Assembly (NCBI GenBank): GCA_035541995.1
Contig: DATKMG010000702.1
Span: 1 to 10,108 of the forward strand
Length of the DNA stretch: 10,108 nt
Reading direction: 5' to 3'
From: DATKMG01 sp035541995
GTDB taxonomy: Bacteria > Acidobacteriota > Terriglobia > Versatilivoradales > Versatilivoraceae
The position numbers and the translations under genes were made by a program. The notes beneath the pieces were generated by a model. The model was not told where the DNA came from and searched no databases. It saw nothing but the letters and a program-made list of their open reading frames with translations. Shown in pieces: positions 1 to 5,584 of this stretch (its first letter is position 1; every line of letters starts with the position of its first letter).

Positions 1-112
1 TCCTGCCCCTCGCTGGCCCTGGGCTAGTTTCTTTCGCCCGTACCGGGCTCTGAGAGGAACCGGCGGCATCCTGCCGCCGGGCTTCTCGAAAAATGTCCAA
101 TCTCCAGACAGT

Positions 113-232
113 GCTTCAGCGCTGGGACTACCAGTTTGTAAGGTCAAGAGTCCTGGAGGGACGATTGAAAGAAGAATCTTAAGAGTTCGGTCGTCCCTAC
201 GGGACTAGGCTCCGACGACCCAGCGCTGAAGC
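113..232. repeat. Nested inverted repeat (about 120 bp)
   Basis: The outer arms are a perfect 14-bp inverted repeat, GCTTCAGCGCTGGG at 113-126 against its complement at 219-232. Inside it, 149-163 pairs with 192-206 at 13 of 15 positions. Together they could fold into one long imperfect hairpin or cruciform. No transposase is near and no target-site duplication was identified. It may be a MITE-like or REP-like element or a structured RNA; the sequence does not decide between these. Confidence 0.55.
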
Positions 233-244
233 GCGCTATTCTCA

Positions 245-265
245 ATCGACCTCTCAGAGGTCGAT
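245..265. repeat. Palindrome with 10-bp arms
   Basis: ATCGACCTCT and its exact complement AGAGGTCGAT flank one central C. As DNA this could be a protein-binding site for a dimer; as RNA the single-nt centre would have to open to form a loop. It lies 10 bp left of the first copy of the dispersed repeat unit and may belong to it, although no equivalent palindrome is seen left of the second copy. Confidence 0.6.
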
Positions 266-275
266 AGACCGTTTT

Positions 276-372
276 CATCCACGGTGGCGACCTGAAAAGG
301 TCTTGGGGCACTTTCGTGAAAATGCAGGCATCAAGGTGGCCGCCGGGCGTGTGACCGCCGTCACCCGTCGCG
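276..372 (+). repeat. Dispersed repeat unit, copy A
   Basis: This copy shares four blocks in the same order with 443-542. They are a CATCC-CGGTGG head, a TGAAAAG block, a core GGCACTTTC-TGAA, and a 22-bp tail (351-372) identical to 521-542. The two copies are offset by 167-170 bp with small indels. Two mini-hairpins can be seen: GACCT-GAAA-AGGTC (289-302, with a GNRA-type loop) and GTGAC-CGCC-GTCAC (351-364). The exact tail beside a diverged middle suggests that part of the unit is constrained or recently converted. Confidence 0.7.
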
Positions 373-442
373 GCGGCAGCCCGGTTCAACCTGATCGCCG
401 CTCGGAGATCGGCTCCCACGCTATACCCAAGACCGCCATCTC

Positions 443-542
443 CATCCGCGGTGGTGAACTTGAAAAGATCATGCGGCACTTTCATGAATGAATATACGAT
501 TTTGGTGGAGGGTTGCGCGAGTGACCGCCGTCACCCGTCGCG
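443..542 (+). repeat. Dispersed repeat unit, copy B
   Basis: This is the second, diverged copy of the unit at 276-372. The head and core align with one or two single-base indels. The core contains the palindrome TTCATGAA (481-488), where copy A has TTTCGTGAAA. The tail 521-542 is identical to copy A, including the GTGAC-CGCC-GTCAC hairpin (521-534). The first hairpin seen in copy A is degraded here. The start of the weak small frame at 488 lies inside this copy. Confidence 0.7.
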
Positions 543-733
543 AGCTTCTCGGCTCGAGAGAAGAGGACAAGGAAATATTGAATGTCGTCCGATCGGTCAA
601 TTCGCTATTGGGTCTCTATGGTGCCAGTGCGCAGGATCCGCTCGAGTGTTACTGCCGGACAGACGTGCCTCCGCAGATAGTTGATCAGGTTCGTGGCCAC
701 ACTCCGGATCAGTTTTTCCGTGAATGGATCTAA
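488..733 (+). CDS. Possible small hypothetical protein or gene remnant
   Basis: This 81-codon frame begins ATG inside repeat copy B, directly after an in-frame TGA at 485-487, and ends TAA at 731-733. The first ~20 residues come from repeat DNA. The rest (about residues 24-81) looks more protein-like: an acidic-basic helix-prone stretch EEDKEILNVVRSVNSLLGLYG, then ECYCRTDVPPQIVDQVRGHTPDQFFREWI with a CxC pair. No Shine-Dalgarno sequence precedes the ATG. GTG 521 or TTG 578 are alternative starts. I do not recognise the family. It could be a real short gene, the tail of a decayed gene, or chance. Confidence 0.25.
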   Translation: MNIRFWWRVARVTAVTRRELLGSREEDKEILNVVRSVNSLLGLYGASAQDPLECYCRTDVPPQIVDQVRGHTPDQFFREWI

Positions 734-815
734 ACAGCGCCCCTCACTGTCAAAGACCTGTTAATCCCGAAAAAGGAATGCTCGGAAAAAGGGTTGACCG
801 TAAGGGACAGATAAA

Positions 816-2183
816 TCAGTGAACTCTTCTATAGATATTAAAGCCTAATGACAGATTATGTTGTCCTGCGTTCACGGCGTAAGCAGCCGGCGTAAAGTCT
901 CTGCTGGAAGAGGCCAGGATGGTAAAAACATGGCCCCATGTCCGAATGGCTATACCCGTGGACACAGATGGGTAATCATTTGTTCCGATTCCCCCAAATC
1001 CAGCTACCCTCGGCACGACTTCGCCAAGGAGCGAGAGCTTTGGGGTCAGAGCAATGTCGGCTCCCACTCCAATGCTGAACGTGTGATCGTCCTGCGGATT
1101 TATCGCCGGCACGCCGGGTAACAACAGTGAATCGATGCGGGAGTTGAAGACCATAGAAGGAACGACATAGAGGCGCAGGATCTTGTAGTCAAAGGAAGAG
1201 GTCAATTGCAGGAACGGAGAGTAATTGCGTTCGAAGTTGTTCGTGCCCTCAACCCCTGCATGGAGGCTCAATTTCCAGAAGGAGTCCTGCCGAGTCTGAA
1301 TCTCATAGTTCCCAGCGAAAGTGATAATCTGTCCGAACCTGGCCCGTGAGGCGCCGAAGCTGAGCCGGTTTGTGATTGCGTAATTAAACCCCAGGTTGAT
1401 GTTCGCGCCACTATCTACGCCAAATGCGTTTCCGGGCCGACCGTCCGCAAGGGACTGCAGAAAACGGTGCTGAATATAAATTTCCACCGAATGTTTTTTC
1501 AAATCCACGGGGGCCGGCAAATTCGCTACTAATGAAGACTCACTCAACCGCGGAGGGCGCTTTGCTTCAGTCAGCTCTGAAGGCGCGCCCGGCTGCGAAG
1601 CCCCCTGCCCGGGAACTCCGCTGTAAGCTCCGGCTGAGTAAATATAATCTCCCGTGGGGTTACCGTCCCCATCTGAAGCATTGCCTGAAGCATTGAATAC
1701 TACAGGGGCCGTTACAGGCGAGGGAGCTGTCCAATTGAAATGGAACTCCACCGGCCCGTCGCCAGTCCCTTGCCGGGTTCCCGCGGTAGTGTGTTCTATA
1801 TACTGGATTCCGGTGTCTTCTTTGACCTGGGTCAGAAGATCAGTCGGCACCAATTGACCGGCCTGCCCGCCGGTTCCGCTGAACCGTGCGGATAGCTCGA
1901 ATCCCCAGCGCGATTTTCCGGGATGGCCGATCACCACCCGCAAGGGGTAAGTCACTCCGGCCTCGTAGGCTTTAGGCACTCCTTGAATCTGAAAGACGCC
2001 ACCGAAAGTACTTCCTTCATTTAAGGCATAGCTGTTATGGCAGGTTCTGCATGTGTCTTCCTTGAATCCTCCCGTCATCCGGGGATCCGGACCCGAAGAG
2101 TAGCCAAGTAGAAAAACAGACCCAAAGAAAACCGCTAGGGGCGCCAGTGGGACCAGCATTAAGAGAGACCGTCCCAGCTTCAT
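816..2183 (-). CDS. Exported choice-of-anchor V (Reeler-like)/DUF5777 beta-barrel protein with c-haem motif
   Basis: 455 residues. The N-terminus is a long signal or anchor segment (about 4-28, very hydrophobic). CRTCH at 45-49 follows, a c-type haem-attachment motif in the position where choice-of-anchor V proteins commonly carry CxxCH. Residues ~50-190 form a beta-rich Reeler-like domain (FQIQGVPKAYEAGVTYPLRVVIGHPGKSRWGFELSARF). A low-complexity Pro/Ser linker (~190-228) leads to a C-terminal DUF5777-type barrel (~229-455) with alternating strands and a final IYRRVH. It probably acts at the outer membrane. The start is set by GAGGAGGG at 2191-2198, 7 nt from ATG. The upstream neighbour on the same strand encodes a monohaem cytochrome c, so a joint role in envelope electron transfer is plausible. 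Haem attachment and the partner are inferred. Confidence 0.82.
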   Translation of the reverse strand: MKLGRSLLMLVPLAPLAVFFGSVFLLGYSSGPDPRMTGGFKEDTCRTCHNSYALNEGSTFGGVFQIQGVPKAYEAGVTYPLRVVIGHPGKSRWGFELSARFSGTGGQAGQLVPTDLLTQVKEDTGIQYIEHTTAGTRQGTGDGPVEFHFNWTAPSPVTAPVVFNASGNASDGDGNPTGDYIYSAGAYSGVPGQGASQPGAPSELTEAKRPPRLSESSLVANLPAPVDLKKHSVEIYIQHRFLQSLADGRPGNAFGVDSGANINLGFNYAITNRLSFGASRARFGQIITFAGNYEIQTRQDSFWKLSLHAGVEGTNNFERNYSPFLQLTSSFDYKILRLYVVPSMVFNSRIDSLLLPGVPAINPQDDHTFSIGVGADIALTPKLSLLGEVVPRVAGFGGIGTNDYPSVSTGIAIRTWGHVFTILASSSRDFTPAAYAVNAGQHNLSLGFNIYRRVH

Positions 2184-2220
2184 AGTCCAACCCTCCTCAA
2201 TAGCAGAGTGTTACAAGCTC

Positions 2221-2226
2221 ATTATA
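2221..2226 (-). promoter_or_regulatory. Candidate -10 box for the barrel gene
   Basis: Read on the minus strand this is a perfect TATAAT, about 38 nt upstream of the ATG and ahead of the strong Shine-Dalgarno at 2191-2198. No good -35 hexamer lies 16-18 nt further upstream, so the promoter would be activator-dependent or spurious. If real, the barrel gene can be transcribed independently of the cytochrome gene. Confidence 0.35.
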
Positions 2227-2312
2227 CGAAGGACTTCAAACACCGACGGGGTCTAAACCCCCTAACGGTCAAAACCGAGAAATAGAGAGTAAATACTTGG
2301 CCCCTAATGGTG

Positions 2313-2368
2313 CCTTGAAATCCCGAAATTGAAGACAAGTCAGCTCCGATACTCATTGAATTTCAAGG
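2313..2368. repeat. Inverted repeat between cytochrome and barrel genes
   Basis: CCTTGAAAT at 2313-2321 is the exact complement of ATTTCAAGG at 2360-2368, separated by 38 nt. It sits in the 261-bp gap 2184-2444, which otherwise shows only short GC hairpins near 2248-2277 and no coding frame. It could be an operator pair or a long-loop hairpin; nothing decides this. Confidence 0.3.
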
Positions 2369-2413
2369 TCAACCCGTTCCCCGTAATGACTGGAGGTTTA
2401 GTTCAACGGGCTG

Positions 2414-2431
2414 CTTGAGAAAAGTCTCGAG
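2414..2431 (-). terminator. Weak hairpin after the cytochrome gene
   Basis: A 7-bp stem with one G-U pair (2414-2420 with 2425-2431) and a 4-nt loop lies 13 nt past the cytochrome stop codon on the minus strand. No T-run follows, so it would be an inefficient or attenuating terminator, or an RNA 3'-end stabiliser. Confidence 0.3.
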
Positions 2432-2444
2432 TCTCTCCCTGAGT

Positions 2445-2984
2445 TCAGTTCAAACCACAGTCATTGGTTTTGTTAAGTTTGCTCATTCCGATTTCATCGC
2501 AGCCGTGGTCCGGCAGCTGGCGGATGAAGAGTACCAACCGCCAGGTGTCGTCTTCATCTCCTTCCCAACCTGGCATGCCGGTGAAGCGAATTCCATTCCT
2601 GATGATATAGAAAAGTTCTCCATCAGTGAGATCCTGTGTTTCTCGACTTCGCAAATCTGGAGCGGGAGGATACAGTCCGGAGTTAATAACCGTTTTCCCA
2701 TCCCCGTTCGCATCGTGACACGATGCGCAATTCACTTCGAAAAAGAGTTTGGCAGAACCAATACTTTCGGGTCCTAGGGCCAGGGGGTTCCTCAAGTGAG
2801 CAGCTTTAGCGGGGGTTGCAAGTCGCCGGACTCGCTTGGCCACAAACGCCTCGACTGCCAAGGGTTTCTCCCTGGCGCTGAACCCCAAGGCATAGAGCCT
2901 CAAATACAGAATGGACCCCGTGCACAAAGCACTCAATACCAACAATGTGTAAACAAGCTGTTTCATCCTGGAATTTCGTACCAT
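2445..2984 (-). CDS. Membrane-anchored monohaem cytochrome c
   Basis: 179 residues from the chosen ATG. An N-terminal anchor (~9-28, QLVYTLLVLSALCTGSILYL) is followed by a basic linker and a cytochrome c domain. The haem motif CASCH is at 86-90, followed by DANGDGK. The axial Met is in TGMPGW (M137), after DGELFYIIRNGIR. The domain ends with a helix DTWRLVLFIRQLP. This is the class I His/Met layout common in periplasmic electron carriers. The reading frame stays open upstream to a GTG at 3020, which would give 191 residues. ATG 2982-2984 is preferred because AAGGA lies 8 nt before it, whereas the upstream starts lack a Shine-Dalgarno sequence. The redox partner is unknown; the haem-bearing barrel protein encoded next on the same strand is the obvious candidate. 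Confidence 0.88.
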   Translation of the reverse strand: MVRNSRMKQLVYTLLVLSALCTGSILYLRLYALGFSAREKPLAVEAFVAKRVRRLATPAKAAHLRNPLALGPESIGSAKLFFEVNCASCHDANGDGKTVINSGLYPPAPDLRSRETQDLTDGELFYIIRNGIRFTGMPGWEGDEDDTWRLVLFIRQLPDHGCDEIGMSKLNKTNDCGLN

Positions 2985-3238
2985 TTTACCAATCCTTTCA
3001 TTATTACCTATCATGCTCACTATCTTTGCTCTCTCGAGTGAAAGCCTAGCACCCGAATGGATGCCTTATGATTACCTGAGGTGGTCCAACAGGAGGCAGG
3101 ATTGCAAGTGAATGGTTGAAATCGGGTTGCCAAAGGCTCACCGAGAGTTTGGTTCCTCTCTCATAAAGATGCAGTTTGGGAGGGAGAACTCCGTAAGGCT
3201 GGCAGTTCTTGTCCGCCCCTACGGCCTCGGTGGCTGGC
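2985..3238. other. Divergent intergenic region, left part
   Basis: This lies between the divergent cytochrome and deacetylase genes. Apart from the cytochrome ribosome binding site near its left edge, I see no convincing promoter hexamer pair and no coding frame with protein-like composition. Short frames present on both strands run through the neighbouring repeats and are rejected. Confidence 0.4.
2993..2997 (-). promoter_or_regulatory. Ribosome binding site deciding the cytochrome start
   Basis: On the minus strand this reads AAGGA, 8 nt upstream of ATG 2982-2984. The longer in-frame alternatives at 3020 (GTG) and 3012-3014 (ATG) have no comparable site, and starting there would add a hydrophilic head in front of the membrane anchor. 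Confidence 0.5.
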
Positions 3239-3307
3239 GCAGACATGCCGATGTTGGGCATGTCTGCGATGTAGTCCGCAGACATCACAACAGAAGACGT
3301 GATGTCT
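3239..3307. repeat. Tandem hairpin pair with shared arm (REP-like)
   Basis: Hairpin 1 has perfect 11-bp arms, GCAGACATGCC (3239-3249) and its complement (3257-3267), with a 7-nt loop. Hairpin 2 has 9-bp arms, AGACATCAC (3280-3288) and its complement (3299-3307), with a 10-nt loop. Both left arms begin with the same GCAGACAT, so the two stems could also cross-pair. Similar CGGCCTCG-containing sequences flank the pair on both sides (around 3222-3232 and 3318-3326). This layout resembles bacterial REP/BIME elements; membership in any named family is not shown. Confidence 0.6.
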
Positions 3308-3350
3308 CCGCCACCCCTCGGCCTCGTGGAACTCGGCCCTCCAGCTTATT

Positions 3351-3455
3351 CATCGACCATGGGGACCTAAAGAAGGACATGGGGCACTTTCATGAAAAAC
3401 CACCTCGCAGTAAGATATACGCTTTGCTAGAAACACGATTTCGTGTTCTGGTGGA
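3351..3455 (+). repeat. Dispersed repeat unit, copy C
   Basis: The head and core match copies A and B: CATC, GACCTAAAGAAGG, then GGGGCACTTTCATGAA at 3381-3396 with the palindrome TTTCATGAAA (3388-3397). Further right it shares ATATACG and TGGTGGAG with copy B, but a ~25-bp insertion containing a palindrome (3432-3447) separates them. The 22-bp tail of copies A and B is absent. The copy ends about 27 bp before the deacetylase start, so it forms part of that gene's upstream region. Confidence 0.55.
3432..3447. promoter_or_regulatory. Palindrome upstream of the deacetylase gene
   Basis: AACACGA-TT-TCGTGTT is a perfect 7-bp dyad with a 2-nt centre, ending 35 nt before the ATG at 3483. The size and position fit an operator for a dimeric repressor or a small hairpin in the 5' leader. 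It could equally be internal structure of the repeat copy it sits in. Confidence 0.35.
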
Positions 3456-3482
3456 GAAGAGGAAGTCGCAAGAGGAGCCCTC

Positions 3483-4265
3483 ATGAGAGACACCGGTCAC
3501 ATCTTGGCCGTTATGGCCCATCCCGATGACGTGGAATTTCTCTGCGCCGGTGCCTTAGCTCGGCTCCGGAGGAAGGGATATCAGATTCATATCGCAACCA
3601 TGACTACCGGAGACTGTGGCAGTATGGATTTGTCGCCGGAGCAAATCAGCCAGGTCCGCATAATCGAAGCCCAGGCCTCGGCCCGGTTGCTGGATGCTAC
3701 ATTCCAACATCTGGATGAGAAGGATGGGTTGATCTGTTACCAACCTGCCACAATCTGCAAAACCGTGGAAGTTCTCAGGGGCAGTCGAGCATTTTTAGTG
3801 ATTACCCATTCGCCATCTGATTATATGATTGATCACGAAGTTACCGCTCAGCTGGTCCGGAACGCGGCTTTCTGTGCGGGAATCCCCAACTTCAAAACAG
3901 GGGCCATGGTGACGGCTCCACACCTGGAGGGGATCCCTTACCTTTACTATGCTATGCCGTTGGAGGGAAAGGACAGCCTTGGCCATCAGGTGGCGATGGA
4001 TATCCAGGTCGATATCAGCCAGGAGATGGAAACCAAAACCGCAATGCTGAAGTGCCACGCCAGCCAGAGAGACTGGCTGATGAAGCACCATGGTGTAGAC
4101 GAATACGTAGCGCAGATGAAGCGCTGGGCAGCCGAAGCAGGTAGGCCATTGGGTGTTGCATATGCAGAATCTTTTCGACAGCACCGGGGGCATGCATACC
4201 CGCAGCGCAACATCTTGGTGGAATTGTTGGGAACGTCACAAGCAAACCCGCAGCCTGGCAATTAG
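3483..4265 (+). CDS. PIG-L/LmbE family N-deacetylase
   Basis: 260 residues, within the usual family length. The zinc-binding signature AHPDDVE is at 12-18 (H13 and D16 as metal ligands, D15 as general base in the family). The third ligand is H118 in HSPSDYMIDHE (109-119). The family C-terminal AESF-H-G patch is AYAESFRQHRG (227-236). These enzymes remove acetyl groups from GlcNAc-type amines in glycolipid, mycothiol/bacillithiol-like thiol or antibiotic pathways; the substrate here cannot be read. No signal peptide, so cytoplasmic. GAGGAG at 3472-3477 lies 5 nt before the ATG. The stop is 29 bp before the HAD gene, which is probably co-transcribed. A palindrome at 3432-3447 may regulate it. 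Confidence 0.9.
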   Translation: MRDTGHILAVMAHPDDVEFLCAGALARLRRKGYQIHIATMTTGDCGSMDLSPEQISQVRIIEAQASARLLDATFQHLDEKDGLICYQPATICKTVEVLRGSRAFLVITHSPSDYMIDHEVTAQLVRNAAFCAGIPNFKTGAMVTAPHLEGIPYLYYAMPLEGKDSLGHQVAMDIQVDISQEMETKTAMLKCHASQRDWLMKHHGVDEYVAQMKRWAAEAGRPLGVAYAESFRQHRGHAYPQRNILVELLGTSQANPQPGN

Positions 4266-4294
4266 ATCGGCCGACATGGAAATGAAGACTCTGC

Positions 4295-4927
4295 ATGATC
4301 AAGGCGTTATTCTGGGACAATGACGGCGTGCTGGTGGACACCGAAGGGTTGTACTTCCTTGCCACCCGAGAAGTCCTGGCGAAGGTTGGGATAGACCTGA
4401 CTCGAGAAGAATTTATCTCCCTCTTCCTTGTCCAGGGGAAAGGCGCATGGCATCTGGTCAGACAGAGAGGGTTTTCTCCCCCTGCCGTGGAGCAGTTGCG
4501 CGACGAGAGGAACGCTCTATATAGCAGGCTGCTAAGCCAGGAGCAAGTAGTCATGGAGGGGGTAAGAGACGTTCTTACCGAGCTGAGAAGTAAGTACACG
4601 ATGGGTGTGGTTACCAGTTCGAGGAGGGAGCACTTCGAACTGATGCATCAATCGACGGGCCTGTTGCCGTACTTCAGCTTTGTTATCGCAGCCGGCGATT
4701 ATACGAAGTCCAAGCCGGATCCCGAACCCTACTTACTGGCGGTTGAGAGATCCTGCTTTAGCAGGGAGGAATGTCTGGCAATTGAAGACTCCGAGCGCGG
4801 TCTGGCTTCAGCGTCGGCGGCCGGGATCCGTTGTATTATTGTCCCCACCGATCTGACCAGGGGTTCCCCTTTTGCAGGGGCTCATAGAGTGGTGGGATCA
4901 ATCACGGATATCCTGTCGGAGCTCTGA
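4295..4927 (+). CDS. HAD-superfamily phosphatase/phosphomutase-like hydrolase
   Basis: 210 residues, a typical single-domain subfamily I HAD with a helical cap (~15-85). Motif I is WDNDGVLVDTE (7-17), with nucleophile D8 and acid/base D10. Motif II is VTSSRR (106-111), motif III KSKPDPEPY (138-146, catalytic Lys K140), and motif IV AIEDSERG (162-169, E164/D165). This resembles the beta-phosphoglucomutase/phosphoglycolate phosphatase branch. The Asn between the two catalytic Asp residues is less common than a hydrophobic residue there. Cytoplasmic. It follows the deacetylase by 29 bp on the same strand. Two ATGs just upstream (4276, 4282) are out of frame and the Shine-Dalgarno is weak, which suggests coupling to the upstream gene. 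The substrate is unknown. Confidence 0.88.
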   Translation: MIKALFWDNDGVLVDTEGLYFLATREVLAKVGIDLTREEFISLFLVQGKGAWHLVRQRGFSPPAVEQLRDERNALYSRLLSQEQVVMEGVRDVLTELRSKYTMGVVTSSRREHFELMHQSTGLLPYFSFVIAAGDYTKSKPDPEPYLLAVERSCFSREECLAIEDSERGLASASAAGIRCIIVPTDLTRGSPFAGAHRVVGSITDILSEL

Positions 4928-5068
4928 TCGAGTAAGGTCTCCGATTTCAACTGATCTTCGAGCGACAATATGGGAAACCGGGAAGGATTGTCCCCAGACA
5001 CGGAAGTGCAGCCTATAGTGCGTTCGCCAACCATTGCCGATCCCAAGAGTTTTGGTTAATGCGTCAAC

Positions 5069-5536
5069 CTACTTTCCAGTCAGTACTCCAAGGATTTCCT
5101 CGGCGTGTTCTTCTGGTTTGACTTTCGGAAAGACTGCAGCCACGTGGCCCGACTCATCGATTAAAAATGTCGCACGCTGTGTTCCCATATATTTCCGGCC
5201 GTAGCGTGTCTTCTCGCCCCAAACGCCATAGGCCTCAACGATCTTTTTGTCTGTGTCCGCAAGCAGCGTAAAAGGAAGGTTGTATTTCTCGGCGAACGAT
5301 TGGTGAGATTTTTCGCTGTCGACCGACACTCCCAGTATTTCGACTCCCTGCTTCCTGAACTTTGCGTAGCTGTCGCGGAACGCACAGGCCTCTTTAGTGC
5401 AACCTGGCGTGTTGTCTTTGGGATAGAAGTAGAGAACAACCTTCCGACCACGGAAATCCTTCAGAGAAACAGGGTTTCCATGTTGATCCGAGGTTTTAAA
5501 ATCAGGGGCCTTGGCTCCAACTTCCGGAAGTTTCAT
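5069..5536 (-). CDS. Thioredoxin-dependent peroxiredoxin (Bcp/PrxQ)
   Basis: 155 residues, full length for the family. It reduces hydrogen peroxide and organic hydroperoxides using thioredoxin, in the cytoplasm. The active-site block PKDNTPGCTKEAC (39-51) contains the peroxidatic C46 and a resolving C51 five residues later, which is the defining spacing of atypical 2-Cys PrxQ/Bcp enzymes. T43 and R121 (in GTQRATFLID) complete the usual active site. The start is supported by a GAGGAG-type ribosome binding site at about 5542-5548. The gene begins 48 bp after the stop of the BON lipoprotein gene on the same strand, so read-through or an operon is likely. It converges on the HAD gene across a 141-bp gap (4928-5068) where I see no clear terminator. 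Confidence 0.95.
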   Translation of the reverse strand: MKLPEVGAKAPDFKTSDQHGNPVSLKDFRGRKVVLYFYPKDNTPGCTKEACAFRDSYAKFRKQGVEILGVSVDSEKSHQSFAEKYNLPFTLLADTDKKIVEAYGVWGEKTRYGRKYMGTQRATFLIDESGHVAAVFPKVKPEEHAEEILGVLTGK

Positions 5537-5584
5537 CCTTGCCTCCTCGTGGTAAGGCCAAATTCCTCAGCGAAGAATTATGGG

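Larger units (their letters stand above)
1..275. repeat. Gene-free, inverted-repeat-rich region
   Basis: No convincing coding frame lies here. The stretch is dominated by self-complementary sequence. A GC hairpin at 60-80 has 8-bp arms CCGGCGGC and GCCGCCGG around a 5-nt loop. A two-level inverted repeat spans 113-232, and a near-perfect palindrome lies at 245-265. Such density is typical of intergenic repeat islands and not of protein-coding DNA. The 60-80 hairpin could end transcription of a gene to the left of the window, but no T-tract follows it, so that is unproven. Confidence 0.6.

Noticed and set aside
60..80. GC hairpin as a terminator of a gene to the left of the window
   Set aside because: The stem is good, but no T-run follows and no coding frame ends in 1-59 that I could support. 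Kept only as part of the repeat region.
144..485. 113-codon minus-strand frame with two similar segments (MKVPHDLF and TKVPQDLF)
   Set aside because: The internal repetition comes from the two DNA repeat copies. The frame runs through inverted repeats, has no ribosome binding site, and the third repeat copy carries a stop at the corresponding place.
1..815. CRISPR array or tRNA genes in the repeat-rich left end
   Set aside because: The repeat copies are only two, ~170 bp apart and diverged, unlike CRISPR repeats. No T-loop GTTCRANNC with a matching cloverleaf was seen.
3112..3486. 124-codon plus-strand frame before the deacetylase gene
   Set aside because: It crosses the tandem hairpins and repeat copy C, has no domain-like composition, and ends just inside the deacetylase gene in another frame.
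4015..4599. 194-codon minus-strand frame opposite the deacetylase and HAD genes
   Set aside because: It is a shadow of two genes whose catalytic motifs are complete on the plus strand. Its own translation is Ser/Cys/Arg-rich with no motif.
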